A stretch of DNA of 64,000 nt from Sphingosinicellaceae bacterium (GCA_019285715.1 CP079108.1:1999001-2063000); one strand, 5' to 3'; positions 17,582 through 27,339 are shown, counted from the first letter of the stretch. Numbers and translations: made by a program. The notes: generated by a model not told the origin, from the sequence alone.

Positions 17582-20500
17582 TCAGGCGGTGGCCGGCGTG
17601 CCGCTCGAGTCGATGCGCCCACTGCGCTCGAGCTTGCCCCAGCCGACCGACGGGCCGCGGAGCGCCGCCGCGACCGCGCGCAACACGACCGAATACATGA
17701 TCTGCCGATAGATGAAGCGCTGGGCGATCAGCAGCAGCGCCGGATAGCGCTTCTCGCGGGCATCGAGGTGATAGGCGACCCAGCCGCAGGCGACGTCGAT
17801 CGCGGTGAAGGCCACCCAGAACACCGCCATGCGCAGCACGTCGCTTTGGGTCTGCGCCCAGCCGTGCTGGTTGATGCGGATTGCGGTGGAGACGAAGCTG
17901 ATCAGCAGCGCGAGGTCGATAATCGGTGAAATGAGCGCGAAGCCGATCTGGAACAGCCACGCCTGCGGTAGCCCGATCCAGGCGAGTCCCGCGGGCTTTC
18001 CGCTGCGGAAGATCGACTGGTGCTTCCATAGGCACTGGAGCGTCCCGAACGCCCAGCGGAAGCGCTGGCGCGCGAGGGCGCGGAAGGTCTCGGGAGCCTC
18101 GGTCCAGGCGACCGCGTCGGTGTCGTAGCCGACCCGCCAGCCGGCGCGCTGGATCGCGATGGTCAGGTCCTGGTCCTCGGCGAGCGTATCGGTCGGGTAC
18201 CCGCCGACGGCGGTCAGCGCCGCCTTGCGCCACGCCCCGACGGCACCGGGCACGACGGTGATCGCCTCGAAGCGGGCGAGGGCGCGGCGTTCGAGGTTCT
18301 GCGCGGTGACGTACTCGACCGCTTGCCAGCGAGTGACGAGGTTGACCCGGTTGCCGACCTTGGCGTTGCCCGCGACCGCACCGATCACGGGGTCGGCGAA
18401 CCAGCGCGCCAGCCGCGCGATGGTCTGCGGCTCGAACTCGGTGTCGGCATCGAGCGACACCACGATCTCGCCTTTGGCCAGCGTCAGCGCGTGATTGAGG
18501 GCGCGGGCCTTGCCGCCGTTGGCCAGCGTCACGAGGCGGACGCGAGGCTCGTTGGAGAACGCCTCGGCGACGATGGCGCTGGTGCCGTCGGTGGAGCCGT
18601 CGTCGACGACGATGATCTCGAGCTCGACGTCGGCGCTGGCGAGGACCCGGGTGACCGACGCCTTGATAACCCGGGCCTCGTTGAAGGCCGGGATGATCAC
18701 CGAGACGAAGCGCGTCGGGTCGATCGGCGGCGCTACCGGGCGGACCGAGGCGCGGCGGCTGCCGAGCGCCAGTGCTGCAAGCACCAGCGAGCGCGCGATG
18801 CCGAGCGCAATGGCGATCACGAACAGCCACTTGAGAATGAATTCGATGCCGGCGACGAGCAGGAACACGCCGACGTCGGCGCGGACCGCAAACAGGTCGT
18901 CCTTGCCGACCACCGGCATGACCTCGGCGGCGGTGACGCCGGCGAGCTCAGCGATCGGCACGATCCGATAGCCGTGCGCGCGCAGCCCGTCGATGATGCG
19001 GGGCAGGGCAGTCACGGTCTGCGCCCGGTCGCCGCCGGCATCGTGGAGCAGGACGACGTTGCCCGAGCGCTCGATGTCGCCGCCCTCGACTTGCGCAAGC
19101 GTGCGGTTGACGATCTCGTCGACGCCCGGCCGCTTCCAGTCGCCGGGGTCCACATGAAGCCCGACGTTCATGTAGCCGTCGTTCTGGGCGAGCAGCGCCG
19201 GCCCGAGTTCGTCGGCGGTGGTAGGTTCGGCGTCACCGAAATACGGTGCCCGGAACAGCCGCATGGCACGCCCGGTATAGGCCTCGATCAGGCGCTGGGT
19301 GGCGTTGAGCTCCAGCCGTGTGCCACGCTCGGAAACCAGCGCGAGGTTCGGGTGGGTGTAGCTGTGGTTCCCGAGTTCGTGACCCTCCGCGACGATACGG
19401 TTGAGCAGGCCGGGCTGCGTGATCGCATTTTCGCCGATCAAGAAGAACGTCGCCGGCGCCTTTTTCTGCTTCAGGATGTCGAGGATTTTCGGCGTCCAGT
19501 CGGGGTCGGGGCCGTCGTCGAAGGTCAGTGACACCAGCCCGGGTTTGTAGCCGGTGCGGCGAACGACGAATGGCGTAGGCAAGGTCCCATAGGTCTCGTC
19601 GCGGATAAAGCCCGCGTCGGCGACGATGGTGCGGTCGCCGCCGGTCGGGGTGTGCTCGATGCGGATCAGCTCGCCCGAACCCTCGATGTCGACGTTACCC
19701 ATCGACTCGAGTTTGGTCAGGTCGGGGATCTTGCCGGTCTCGAACGTTTCCAGCGCTGCCCACATATCGGGGTCCTCGGTACCGAGCCGCCAGAGCGCAA
19801 CGCCGTAGACGCCGGCAGCATCGGCGGCGCGGAGCTGGTTCCAGGCGCTGGCCGCGTCGAGCATCCAGACGTGGTGGGTCTTGCCGGCTTCCTCATAGTC
19901 GAACGTCGCGTTCCCGCTGGCCGGGTCGAAGCGGATTTTCGCACCGCTATCGCGCGCCGACAGCCACGCTTCTTCGACCGATTGCGAGACGGTGCCCTCG
20001 ACGCCGCCCTTGGCGTTCATCGTCCAGTCGTAGGCGTAGTTGCCGACCGCGACGATCGCCTTGTCGCGGCCGATCAGCTGGCGGGCGGCGCGGAGACGGT
20101 CGACGTACCAGTTCTGCGAGGCGATCGGACCGGGTGGGCCACCGATCCAGTGCTCGTCATAGATCATCAGGAACAGCCGGTCGGCGACCTTGGCGTAGGC
20201 GGCGAGGTTCCAGTCGGGGTTGTCAACCGGCACCGCCAGCGTCACCCGCCAGCCGCGCGGCACGAAGCGCGCTTTCGCCTCGGCGAGGAACTGCAGGTAA
20301 TTCGCCTGTGCGCTGGCGGGCAAATCCTCGAAGTCGAAGACGACGCCAGCGGCCTCGCGCGCCGCGATCTGCGGCATAACCTTGTCGAGGAGGACGCGGC
20401 GCTCGCGCGGGTCGGCCAGCAGTGCCGCGGTGCCGCCGCCGTCCCAGCTGCCGTCCTTGGCGTTCTGGACCATCATAAGCAGCTTCGGGCGCTTGGAGGC

Positions 20501-20941
20501 GTTGGCGAGCAGCAGATCGAGGCGGGGATCGTTGACCACGGTGAAATGGTGGTTCGGCCCAGTCACCGACAACAGGCTCGGCACGAGCGTGTCGAGCTTG
20601 CCGATGTTCTTGGCCAGCGAGGCATAGCTGGCGTCGTCCCACGGCGCATAGAAGGCGACGATAGTCTGCTTGACGGCGGCGTCGGCAGCGGTACCCCCGA
20701 ACGGCCGCCAGGCCAGGTTCTTGGTGAGCTTGTGCCTGAACCGCGCCACCTTGACGTCGAGGGGGCGCGGGTGCGGGCGCTCCATGATCATCGCGAGGGG
20801 GGCGGGCACCGGCACACTGATCACCGTCATCGCGAACGTCACCACGGCCGCGACCAGGACCAGCCCGAGCGCCAGCACCGCACGCAGCGTCCAGCGCGCA
20901 CGCTGTCCACTCGGATCGTAGAAGACCGGCTTGTCCGTCAT
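17582..20941 (-). CDS. Three-domain membrane protein: GH18-like, NodB polysaccharide deacetylase, GT2 glycosyltransferase
   Basis: A 1119-residue protein. Residues 20-45 form a membrane anchor. Residues about 90-410 resemble a GH18 chitinase-like barrel (VVFDFEDLP near 200, LMIYDEHW near 258). Residues about 465-665 form a NodB deacetylase with TFDDGPDPDW and the metal-binding HSYTHP. A membrane helix follows at about 690-720. Residues about 745-970 form a GT2 synthase with VVDDGSTDGT, SLDADTEF, EDQDLT and the processivity motif QRFRW. Two or three C-terminal membrane helices follow. This architecture suggests a self-contained machine that polymerises, exports, de-N-acetylates and trims a beta-linked aminosugar polymer. 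The polymer is inferred, not shown. Confidence 0.85.
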   Translation of the reverse strand: MTDKPVFYDPSGQRARWTLRAVLALGLVLVAAVVTFAMTVISVPVPAPLAMIMERPHPRPLDVKVARFRHKLTKNLAWRPFGGTAADAAVKQTIVAFYAPWDDASYASLAKNIGKLDTLVPSLLSVTGPNHHFTVVNDPRLDLLLANASKRPKLLMMVQNAKDGSWDGGGTAALLADPRERRVLLDKVMPQIAAREAAGVVFDFEDLPASAQANYLQFLAEAKARFVPRGWRVTLAVPVDNPDWNLAAYAKVADRLFLMIYDEHWIGGPPGPIASQNWYVDRLRAARQLIGRDKAIVAVGNYAYDWTMNAKGGVEGTVSQSVEEAWLSARDSGAKIRFDPASGNATFDYEEAGKTHHVWMLDAASAWNQLRAADAAGVYGVALWRLGTEDPDMWAALETFETGKIPDLTKLESMGNVDIEGSGELIRIEHTPTGGDRTIVADAGFIRDETYGTLPTPFVVRRTGYKPGLVSLTFDDGPDPDWTPKILDILKQKKAPATFFLIGENAITQPGLLNRIVAEGHELGNHSYTHPNLALVSERGTRLELNATQRLIEAYTGRAMRLFRAPYFGDAEPTTADELGPALLAQNDGYMNVGLHVDPGDWKRPGVDEIVNRTLAQVEGGDIERSGNVVLLHDAGGDRAQTVTALPRIIDGLRAHGYRIVPIAELAGVTAAEVMPVVGKDDLFAVRADVGVFLLVAGIEFILKWLFVIAIALGIARSLVLAALALGSRRASVRPVAPPIDPTRFVSVIIPAFNEARVIKASVTRVLASADVELEIIVVDDGSTDGTSAIVAEAFSNEPRVRLVTLANGGKARALNHALTLAKGEIVVSLDADTEFEPQTIARLARWFADPVIGAVAGNAKVGNRVNLVTRWQAVEYVTAQNLERRALARFEAITVVPGAVGAWRKAALTAVGGYPTDTLAEDQDLTIAIQRAGWRVGYDTDAVAWTEAPETFRALARQRFRWAFGTLQCLWKHQSIFRSGKPAGLAWIGLPQAWLFQIGFALISPIIDLALLISFVSTAIRINQHGWAQTQSDVLRMAVFWVAFTAIDVACGWVAYHLDAREKRYPALLLIAQRFIYRQIMYSVVLRAVAAALRGPSVGWGKLERSGRIDSSGTPATA

Positions 20942-21061
20942 TGTCTCATTCGGTCATGGCCAACGACGGGCCGTTGCGGAAGCCCCGTAACATACGCAAG
21001 TTGGCAGTTCCATCGGATGACGATGCGGAAGCGGTGGGTCCGCATGGCGCGAGAGCGAAAG

Positions 21062-22345
21062 TCAGCCGGGTAGTCGAGCCTTCGCAAACCCGGTCCAGAC
21101 GTCGTCGTAGTCGAGCTGCATCGCCGGTGTCGCCATCGCCCAGGCGGTCGGGTGCAGCGGCATCCGCGTCTCGAACATGAAGGCCAGCGTGTTCTCCAGC
21201 TTGTGCGGCTTGAGCTCGGCGGCGGAGGCAGCGGCGTGGCTCGCTTGGTCGGGGCCGTGGCCGCTCATGCAGTTGTGCAGCGACGCGCCGCCGGGCGCGA
21301 AGCCACCGACCTTGGCGTCGTAGGCCCCGGTCACCAGCCCCATGAACTCGCTCATCACGTTGCGGTGGAACCACGGCGGGCGGAACGTGTCCTCGGCCAC
21401 CAGCCAGCGCGGCGGGAAGATGACGAAGTCGGCGTTGGCGGTGCCGGGCGTGTCCGACGGCGAGGTCAGCACCGTGAAGATCGACGGGTCGGGGTGGTCG
21501 AAGCTGATACTGCCGATGGTGTTGAAGCGAGCCGTATCAAAGCGGTAGGGGGCATAGTTGCCATGCCACGCGACGACGTCGAGCGGCGAGTGGTCGAATT
21601 CGGTGCGCCACAGTCGGCCGCCGAATTTCTGCACGACCTCGGTGGCGACGTCGCGGTCCTCGAACCACGCGACGGGGGTCTCGAAGTCGCGTGGGTTGGC
21701 GAGGCCGTTCGAACCTATCGGGCCGAGGTCGGGCAGGCGGAAGGGCTGGCCGTAGTTCTCGCAGATGTAACCGCGGGCGGAGCCGGCCGGGAGCTCGACA
21801 CGGAAGCGGACGCCGCGTGGGATTACGGCGATCGAGCCCGGCGCGACCTCGATCAACCCAAGCTCGGTGACAAGCCGCAGCGCGCCCTGCTCGGGTACGA
21901 TCAGCAGTTCACCATCGGCATCGTAGAACAGCCGGTCCACCATGTCGGCGGTCGCGGCGTACAGGTGCACGCCGACGCCGGCGCCGCTGGCCGGGTCGCC
22001 GTTGCCCGCATAGGTCACCAGCCCGTCGATGAAGTCGGTCGGTATTGCCGGCAAGGGCAGCGGGTCCCAGCGCAACCGGTTCGGACTCGGCGGCACCTCG
22101 TCGTACGGTCCGGAGCGGACCAGGCCCTGCGCATAGGGCGTGTAGGCCGGATGGTTGGCGCTCGGCCGCAGGCGGTAAAGCCACGAATGCAGGTTGTGGT
22201 CGCGCGGTGCGGTGAAGGCCGTGCCCGACAATTGCTCGGCGAACAGCCCGAAGGCCGGGCGCTGTGGCGAGTTACGCCCAACCGGGAGCGCGCCGGGTAC
22301 GGCTTCGGTGCTGAAGTGATTCCCGAAGCCGGACTGGTAGCTCAC
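21062..22345 (-). CDS. hmgA: Homogentisate 1,2-dioxygenase
   Basis: HmgA opens the ring of homogentisate to maleylacetoacetate using Fe(II). The 427-residue sequence starts [20 protein letters not shown] and contains [15 protein letters not shown], the iron-binding [26 protein letters not shown] spread over this region, and NCMSGHGPD. It starts with GTG and overlaps the hpd stop (GTGA), so the two are translationally coupled in one tyrosine-degradation operon. Confidence 0.96.
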   Translation of the reverse strand: MSYQSGFGNHFSTEAVPGALPVGRNSPQRPAFGLFAEQLSGTAFTAPRDHNLHSWLYRLRPSANHPAYTPYAQGLVRSGPYDEVPPSPNRLRWDPLPLPAIPTDFIDGLVTYAGNGDPASGAGVGVHLYAATADMVDRLFYDADGELLIVPEQGALRLVTELGLIEVAPGSIAVIPRGVRFRVELPAGSARGYICENYGQPFRLPDLGPIGSNGLANPRDFETPVAWFEDRDVATEVVQKFGGRLWRTEFDHSPLDVVAWHGNYAPYRFDTARFNTIGSISFDHPDPSIFTVLTSPSDTPGTANADFVIFPPRWLVAEDTFRPPWFHRNVMSEFMGLVTGAYDAKVGGFAPGGASLHNCMSGHGPDQASHAAASAAELKPHKLENTLAFMFETRMPLHPTAWAMATPAMQLDYDDVWTGFAKARLPG

Positions 22346-23448
22346 GCCTCGACTTCGCTCGGGACGACGTGTCCCGGGATGACGCCGCGGCGGACCTGGT
22401 CGAGCTCCAGGCTCTCGAACAACGCCTTGAAATTGCCTTCGCCGAAGCCGTCGTTGCCCTTGCGCTGGATGATCTCGAAGAAGATCGGGCCGACCATGTT
22501 TTCGGTGAAGATTTGCAGCAGCAGGCCGCCGCCGGTCTCGGGCGCGCCGTCGATCAGGATGCGGCGCTTGCGCATCTCCTCGACGTCGTGGCCGTGGCCC
22601 GGCAACCGCTTGTCGATCAGGTCGAAATAGGTCTCCGGCGAATCCTGGAAGCGGACGCCGTTGGCCCGCAGCGCGTCGACGGTTGCGAAAATGTCGTCGG
22701 TGGCGAGCGCCAGGTGCTGGATGCCCTCGCCCTTGTAGGCGCGCAGGAACTCCTCGATCTGGCTGTGCTCGTCCTGGCTCTCGTTCAAGGGTATGCGGAT
22801 CTTGTCGTCGGGGGCGGTCATCGCCTTGGAGAACAGCCCGGTCGACTGGCCCTCGATGTCGAAATAGCGGATCTGGCGGAAATTGAAGATGCGCTCGTAA
22901 AAGTCGGCCCAGTACGCCATGCGGCCCCGGTTGACGTTGTGGGTCAGGTGATCGAGCGTGTGCAGCCCGACCGAGCGGTCGTCGCGCGCCGCAGCCGGCA
23001 CCGGGCGGAAGTCGACGTCGTAGATCTCCTGCGCGCCGTAGCGGTCGACGAGGTACAGATGCGACCCGCCGATGCCCTCGATCGCCGGGATGTTGAGCTC
23101 CATCGGTCCGGCGCGGGGAGGCACCGGGACCGCGCCGCGCTTGACCGCTTCGGCAAAGGCAAACTGCGCATCCTTGACCCGGAACGCCATGGCGTTGGCG
23201 GACGGCCCGTGGGCATTGCGGAACTCGGCCGCCTGGCCTTCGGTGTCCATGTTGAGCAGGAAATTGATGTCGCCCTGGGCGTAGCGCCGGACGGGCTTGG
23301 AGCGGTGGTCGGCGACGTGGGTGAAGCCCATCGCAACGAACAGCTTGGCCAGCGCCTCCGGATCGGGCCCGGTGAACTCGACGAACTCGAAGCCGTCGAG
23401 GCCCATGAAATTATCGCTCGTCAGGTGTTCGGCAGCCTTGGTCGGCAT
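22342..23448 (-). CDS. hpd: 4-hydroxyphenylpyruvate dioxygenase
   Basis: Hpd converts 4-hydroxyphenylpyruvate to homogentisate. It has two vicinal-oxygen-chelate domains. The iron-binding C-terminal half has LDHLTHNV (first His), [12 protein letters not shown] (second His) and [21 protein letters not shown] (Glu). I chose the ATG at 23448 (368 residues); a GTG four codons upstream is possible. The tRNA-Pro gene ends 26 bp upstream on the same strand. Confidence 0.95.
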   Translation of the reverse strand: MPTKAAEHLTSDNFMGLDGFEFVEFTGPDPEALAKLFVAMGFTHVADHRSKPVRRYAQGDINFLLNMDTEGQAAEFRNAHGPSANAMAFRVKDAQFAFAEAVKRGAVPVPPRAGPMELNIPAIEGIGGSHLYLVDRYGAQEIYDVDFRPVPAAARDDRSVGLHTLDHLTHNVNRGRMAYWADFYERIFNFRQIRYFDIEGQSTGLFSKAMTAPDDKIRIPLNESQDEHSQIEEFLRAYKGEGIQHLALATDDIFATVDALRANGVRFQDSPETYFDLIDKRLPGHGHDVEEMRKRRILIDGAPETGGGLLLQIFTENMVGPIFFEIIQRKGNDGFGEGNFKALFESLELDQVRRGVIPGHVVPSEVEA

Positions 23449-23472
23449 CGCTTTATCCACTCAAGCTAGAAT

Positions 23473-23550
<78 letters not shown>

Positions 23551-23560
23551 ACCGTCCGCC

Positions 23561-23579
23561 TTGGTGGAGCAGAGGGGGA
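23561..23579. repeat. Distal attachment site (direct repeat of tRNA-Ala 3' end)
   Basis: TTGGTGGAGCAGAGGGGGA is identical to 30829-30847, where it forms the last 18 bases of tRNA-Ala plus one. Flanking bases differ on both sides. Confidence 0.93.
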
Positions 23580-23604
23580 ACGTCTGTTTCCCTGCTAAAC
23601 CATT

Positions 23605-23620
23605 GAGAACAAACACTTAG
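23605..23620 (+). repeat. Left member of an imperfect inverted pair near the element ends
   Basis: GAGAACAAACACTTAG matches the reverse complement of 30776-30791 at 14 of 16 positions. Both lie a few tens of bases inside the attachment repeats, where integrase arm-type sites are expected. Confidence 0.5.
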
Positions 23621-23713
23621 GCTTTCTCGATTTACCCTTGTGTGTGGCCGCTATGTGTGAGCTTTTCGCCGCGTTGGCAAGGGTGTTGATCACACTATGC
23701 GACAGGGGGATGG

Positions 23714-24469
23714 ATGATTGAGCAAGCGACTAAACCGCCTGAGCAGATTGAGCCGAATGGAGCCGATCTGGTTCTGCAATCGTATGCTGCTAGCCAAGCA
23801 ATCGCAGGATGGGCAGCTGTCCATGAAATGAGGCGAAGTATATATGCAACGTGGGTCAGTATCGCGGTAAATGCAGTCGTAGTTGCAACCGCCCTAGGTG
23901 CACCATTGATCCAGCAAAAATGGAATGATCATATCGAGAATATCACGGCAAGGGAAAATAAATTGGCCTTGCTTAGGAATATGACAAATTCGTACAACAG
24001 TGGATTGGAGTGGTTAAACTCGGATGATTGGATCAAGCCCGGGCCTCAGGCATTAACTAATGACGAGAGACGATATTATATTTACTGGTTTTCTCGTCAG
24101 GAAGTGGCTTATTCAGGAAGTCTCAAGTCGAAGATGGTTGGTTATCAGAGCTTCACCTCTAAACCAAATTATGCAATGCTAGTGAATGCGTACTATTGGA
24201 TTGATGAGGCGATCATATCTGCATCGAGGCAGAAGATTGAGTATATCAAAGCTTTTCCTAAGCTTACCCATACTGAGTTGAGAGATTTTAGTATTGAGTT
24301 TGACAACGAAATCGGAGATCAGCTTCGTAATGTTCGCAGAACGATCAGAGAAAATATGTTAGATAATGGCGAACCGACTTGGGGCGTTCGGGTTCGCACA
24401 TGTTCGTCGGAATGGCCCGGGGGGCAGTTTGAGACGTGCTCACAGCCCCTAAGGTACATCGCTCAGTAG
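23714..24469 (+). CDS. Hypothetical membrane-anchored protein (element cargo)
   Basis: 251 residues with an AGGGGGA ribosome site just before the ATG. A soluble N-terminus of about 42 residues is followed by one hydrophobic helix (TWVSIAVNAVVVATALGAPL), then a likely helical or coiled region (QQKWNDHIENITARENKLALLRN) and a C-terminal domain rich in Tyr/Trp/Ser. Two C-terminal cysteines (RTCSSEWPGGQFETCS) could form a disulfide if that part is outside the cytosol. It has the lowest GC of any gene here, suggesting a different source from the rest of the element. No family recognised. Its position at the distal end resembles phage or satellite accessory genes, some of which are anti-phage, but no defence domain is visible. 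Confidence 0.75.
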   Translation: MIEQATKPPEQIEPNGADLVLQSYAASQAIAGWAAVHEMRRSIYATWVSIAVNAVVVATALGAPLIQQKWNDHIENITARENKLALLRNMTNSYNSGLEWLNSDDWIKPGPQALTNDERRYYIYWFSRQEVAYSGSLKSKMVGYQSFTSKPNYAMLVNAYYWIDEAIISASRQKIEYIKAFPKLTHTELRDFSIEFDNEIGDQLRNVRRTIRENMLDNGEPTWGVRVRTCSSEWPGGQFETCSQPLRYIAQ

Positions 24470-24804
24470 GTAACAGCCGATCTGAAAATGGTATGTTTAC
24501 GCGAGGGGGCAAGTCGGAGTCCGACCGCGCGCGTTACCCCCGTACGCCCTCAGTCAGCCCAGCCTACCACGGTGCCGCTCAGCCGGTCAGGGGAGGCACA
24601 GGGCAGGGCTGGCGCTCAGCCGTGGTGGATCATGGCCGGTGCAGCCGTGGACGCTGAGCGGGCTTCTATGGCGTTGCAGCCCAGCCGATTAGGCGGCTCA
24701 TAACTTGTAAGTATCCGGCTACGGCACAAAACCTATCTTGACGGCATCTATGAGCTAGCTTATGAGCCGGTTTAGACGGCACCCTAACTTGTGAGCTACA
24801 AGCC
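24470..24804. promoter_or_regulatory. Control region of the serine resolvase with res-like repeats
   Basis: A 335-bp non-coding gap. Its last 110 bp hold a perfect 9-bp inverted repeat, GGCTCATAA (24695-24703) and TTATGAGCC (24760-24768), and an 11-bp direct repeat, TAACTTGTAAG (24701-24711) and TAACTTGTGAG (24785-24795). This layout directly before the gene resembles a res site that serves for both recombination and autoregulation. Overlapping short ORFs in the gap are not protein-like. Confidence 0.45.
24652..24667 (+). repeat. 16-bp direct repeat upstream of the resolvase
   Basis: CGCTGAGCGGGCTTCT is repeated exactly at 25476-25491 on the far side of the resolvase gene. The core AGCGGGCTTC recurs inverted near 28496-28507. 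Confidence 0.8.
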
Positions 24805-25395
24805 ATGACACACCGCATTGCCTACTACCGGGTCAGCACCGGGGACCAATCCATTGATGCTCAGCGCTCAGCGTTGGGTAATGGCTTCGATGCCGAGTAC
24901 AGCGATGAAGGCGTTAGCGGTGCGACCATGGCGGCTGACCGGCCACAGTTCGCCAAGCTCCTAGAGCATATCCGCAAGGGTGATACCTTGTACGTCTTCG
25001 CGGTAGATCGGCTAGGCCGGGACGCTATCGACGTACAGACAACGGTTCGCCGCCTTATCGACAAGGGCGTGACTGTTGACGTGCATGGCATCGGTGCGAT
25101 TGGCCGTGGCGTCGGTGAGATTATCCTAGCGGTCCTAGCCCAGCTTGCTGACATGGAGCGGCGCAAGATACTTGATCGCTGCAACAGTGGCCGGGTCGCT
25201 GCTCGTGCTGCATTGGCTGCCACTGGTAAGACGCATCGCGGTAAGGAGAGCCTTGGTCGCAAGCGGGTGAAAGAGGGTGGCAGGATTGCGGCTTGGCGTA
25301 AGGAGAACAATGCCAGCATCCGTGACACAGCGGCTCACTTCAAGGTGTCGGATGCCACGGTCAAGCGCTATTGGGCAGAGGCAATCGCCGGATAG
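24805..25395 (+). CDS. Serine recombinase (resolvase/invertase family)
   Basis: 196 residues. The catalytic domain is complete: nucleophile serine in AYYRVSTGDQS (residue about 11), DEGVSGATMAADRPQF, the arginine-rich motif VFAVDRLGRDAIDVQTTV, and the long E helix EIILAVLAQLADMERRKIL. A C-terminal HTH (RDTAAHFKVSDATVKRYW) binds DNA. This is the small-resolvase size class (Tn3/Hin type), not a large serine integrase. Because the element also has its own tyrosine integrase, this enzyme more likely resolves multimers or inverts DNA. Upstream repeats may be its res site. Confidence 0.92.
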   Translation: MTHRIAYYRVSTGDQSIDAQRSALGNGFDAEYSDEGVSGATMAADRPQFAKLLEHIRKGDTLYVFAVDRLGRDAIDVQTTVRRLIDKGVTVDVHGIGAIGRGVGEIILAVLAQLADMERRKILDRCNSGRVAARAALAATGKTHRGKESLGRKRVKEGGRIAAWRKENNASIRDTAAHFKVSDATVKRYWAEAIAG

Positions 25396-26511
25396 CCCAG
25401 CCAGACAGGCTCAGAGGCACCGTCCAGAGCCGGGAGAGGTGCGGCTGGCACAATCCCTCCCTAATCATGGGAAAGCGCTGAGCGGGCTTCTCTGTGGCTC
25501 TGAGGGCATTGGAGTAGGATAGCTGGACTACACGGCCTGAGGCTGAGCAGTTGACGCGCGCCTGATCCTTGGGTTTGACCGGGCTGGGTAAGGGATTAAC
25601 CTACTGTATTCATTGTCCTTAAACTCTGGAACTGTTTTGATACCGTCGGCCACAGGAGCATCTATTGGCTGGGAATGACCGGGGAGTACATCGTATCTCC
25701 CTCGAAGTATTTGAGAAGCTAGTACAGGCGGTAGCACCCGTCGATACCTCCCTACTGATTATCCCTGAGTAACCAAGGGGCTTAATGCTTGGCTATGAGA
25801 TGCACTCGATAACCGGATAGCTGTAGCAATTACCACCATGGTAAGCTGCATCTATTGATTGGTTAGAGAGAAGCGGGTTACACTAAGGTATACCCTTGGC
25901 TAGCCATAGCCTCTATATCTGATGAACCTAGATCATGACAGATGATGATATGACCGGATAGCAACTAGGCAAATACCCTGATGAATAACTATGGTAACGT
26001 CAGAGCTACAATACTCGGCTGATGCTAAGAACCTATCTACCGGGTTAGCCAAGGGTAAACCCATGGTATACCAGATGATAGGATAACGAGTATCCTACCT
26101 AGCTATCTCACTGCTTAAATCCCGGTTATATCATAGACTATATACGCGGGCGTCACGTACGCATACGCGGGGGTAGTTGGACATTTCTAAGCAGGGGCTA
26201 GAAGCTATTCAATCGCTAAGACTTCATACGATTATTACAGAACGGCTTATCTCGTAAGTTAGCTCCCGGTTAAACCTATGGCTGCCATCCTAGGACATGC
26301 CATAAACATGAACTCATTGAACGGCGCTTTGAGAACATGGTTAGCCGGGGGCTTACTTACAGGATAAGCTAAAGGGATTAAAGGCGCTTACGCTTACGCA
26401 CACAAGCGGGCGGCCTATCTCTATAAGTCGATGGAACTATTTCACTCATCCCTTTCCATAACCCCTAATCACAACCAATCATAATCACCACGGTAAACAG
26501 AAGGACAAACT
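25396..26511. other. 1.1-kb non-coding, AT-richer stretch with repeated short motifs; possible origin or packaging region
   Basis: No convincing ORF on either strand. Motifs recur: a 19-bp inverted pair with 17 matches (25887-25905, GGTATACCCTTGGCTAGCC, and 26043-26061, GGTTAGCCAAGGGTAAACC); the 10-bp direct repeat ACCGGATAGC (25812-25821, 25953-25962); ATGGTWA-type words at 25838, 25991, 26063 and 26337; a GCTTACGCTTACGC doublet near 26386; and AGGATA/TATCCT with a 5-bp spacer near 26080. Such repeat-rich non-coding DNA in a small element is typical of replication origins or packaging sites, but function is inferred. Confidence 0.5.
25476..25491 (+). repeat. 16-bp direct repeat downstream of the resolvase
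   Basis: An exact second copy of CGCTGAGCGGGCTTCT, 824 bp from the first. The two copies bracket the resolvase gene and its control region. Confidence 0.8.
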
Positions 26512-26823
26512 ATGGCTAACCATACGGTCAACGATGACGTTATCAACAGCGATGTAGCAGAGGCGTATTTCTCTAGGGCTGATCCCCGGATTACAGCGGG
26601 CTTGCGTGTAGCGTTGGAGATGCTTGGCATTCCAGTGCCACTCTATGCCGTGAGACGTAAACCCGGACGTACGCCAGCCGGTGACGTGCTTAAGGCTTTC
26701 ACGGCTGACAATCCCCAACCCCGGCCAATGGTGCTTGCGCCGCGTAAGCCGAACTACGTCCCGCCTATCTCGCTAAGCCCTGAGGGCAGCGGGCTCGGTC
26801 TATTCAATGAAACCTTTGGGTAA
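26512..26823 (+). CDS. Hypothetical element protein, 103 aa
   Basis: First gene of a six-gene plus-strand run. ATG preceded by AAGGAC at the right distance. The N-terminal part looks helical (DVAEAYFSRADPRITAGLRVALEMLG), and the second half is Pro/Arg-rich (RRKPGRTPAGDVLKAF, PRKPNYVPPISLSP), suggesting a nucleic-acid or protein-binding tail. No family recognised. The unusually A/C-rich 50-bp leader upstream suggests a promoter or regulatory leader in the preceding non-coding region. Confidence 0.7.
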   Translation: MANHTVNDDVINSDVAEAYFSRADPRITAGLRVALEMLGIPVPLYAVRRKPGRTPAGDVLKAFTADNPQPRPMVLAPRKPNYVPPISLSPEGSGLGLFNETFG

Positions 26824-26832
26824 CAGGAACAC

Positions 26833-27339
26833 ATGAACACCCTCGATCTACTTACCTATGACGTACAGCGCCTCACGGCTGAGCTTAACGAGACTAGTGC
26901 GGATGTAGCTCTGCTTACCCGGTTAAAGGATGCCGTGACCTTGGCAGCCCGGTTGTCTATCGAACTCGGAGATGCACAGGATAAGCTCGCCGCTGCCATG
27001 ACGGCTAAGGTTCTGGCTGACCGTAGGGCGCGGTTCGCCCGCTTCCGGGATATCATCATCACCGTAGCGCACGGCAGCAACTCCAACGGCTCAGCCTTGG
27101 CCGCTGCCTACAACATCACCTACGAAGCGCTGACGTACGACCATGAAGCGAGGGACAGCGTTTTCATGGATCACAGTGTCGAGGGCTTCGCTGCCCTGCC
27201 CGGTGAAGTCTACGAATACCTGATGAGCGAGAAGCCCCACGTCCTCCCCCCGATCATCCTGGCCCTCGCTCCCGGTGACCCTGAGAAGGCTATGGACGTC
27301 TACCATATCGGCATGAAGCGCGGGTATCTGACCCAGTGA
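26833..27339 (+). CDS. Hypothetical element protein, 168 aa, N-terminal coiled coil
   Basis: Starts nine bases after the previous stop. Residues about 5-65 form a predicted long amphipathic helix (LTYDVQRLTAELNETSADVA, LLTRLKDAVTLAARLSIELG). The rest is mixed alpha/beta with no recognised motif. The stop overlaps the next GTG start (GTGA), so translation is probably coupled. Unknown function; structural or replication accessory roles are both open. Confidence 0.72.
   Translation: MNTLDLLTYDVQRLTAELNETSADVALLTRLKDAVTLAARLSIELGDAQDKLAAAMTAKVLADRRARFARFRDIIITVAHGSNSNGSALAAAYNITYEALTYDHEARDSVFMDHSVEGFAALPGEVYEYLMSEKPHVLPPIILALAPGDPEKAMDVYHIGMKRGYLTQ

Noticed and set aside
24436-24703. Short ORFs before the resolvase
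   Set aside because: No ribosome site or protein-like composition, and the region carries res-like repeats instead.
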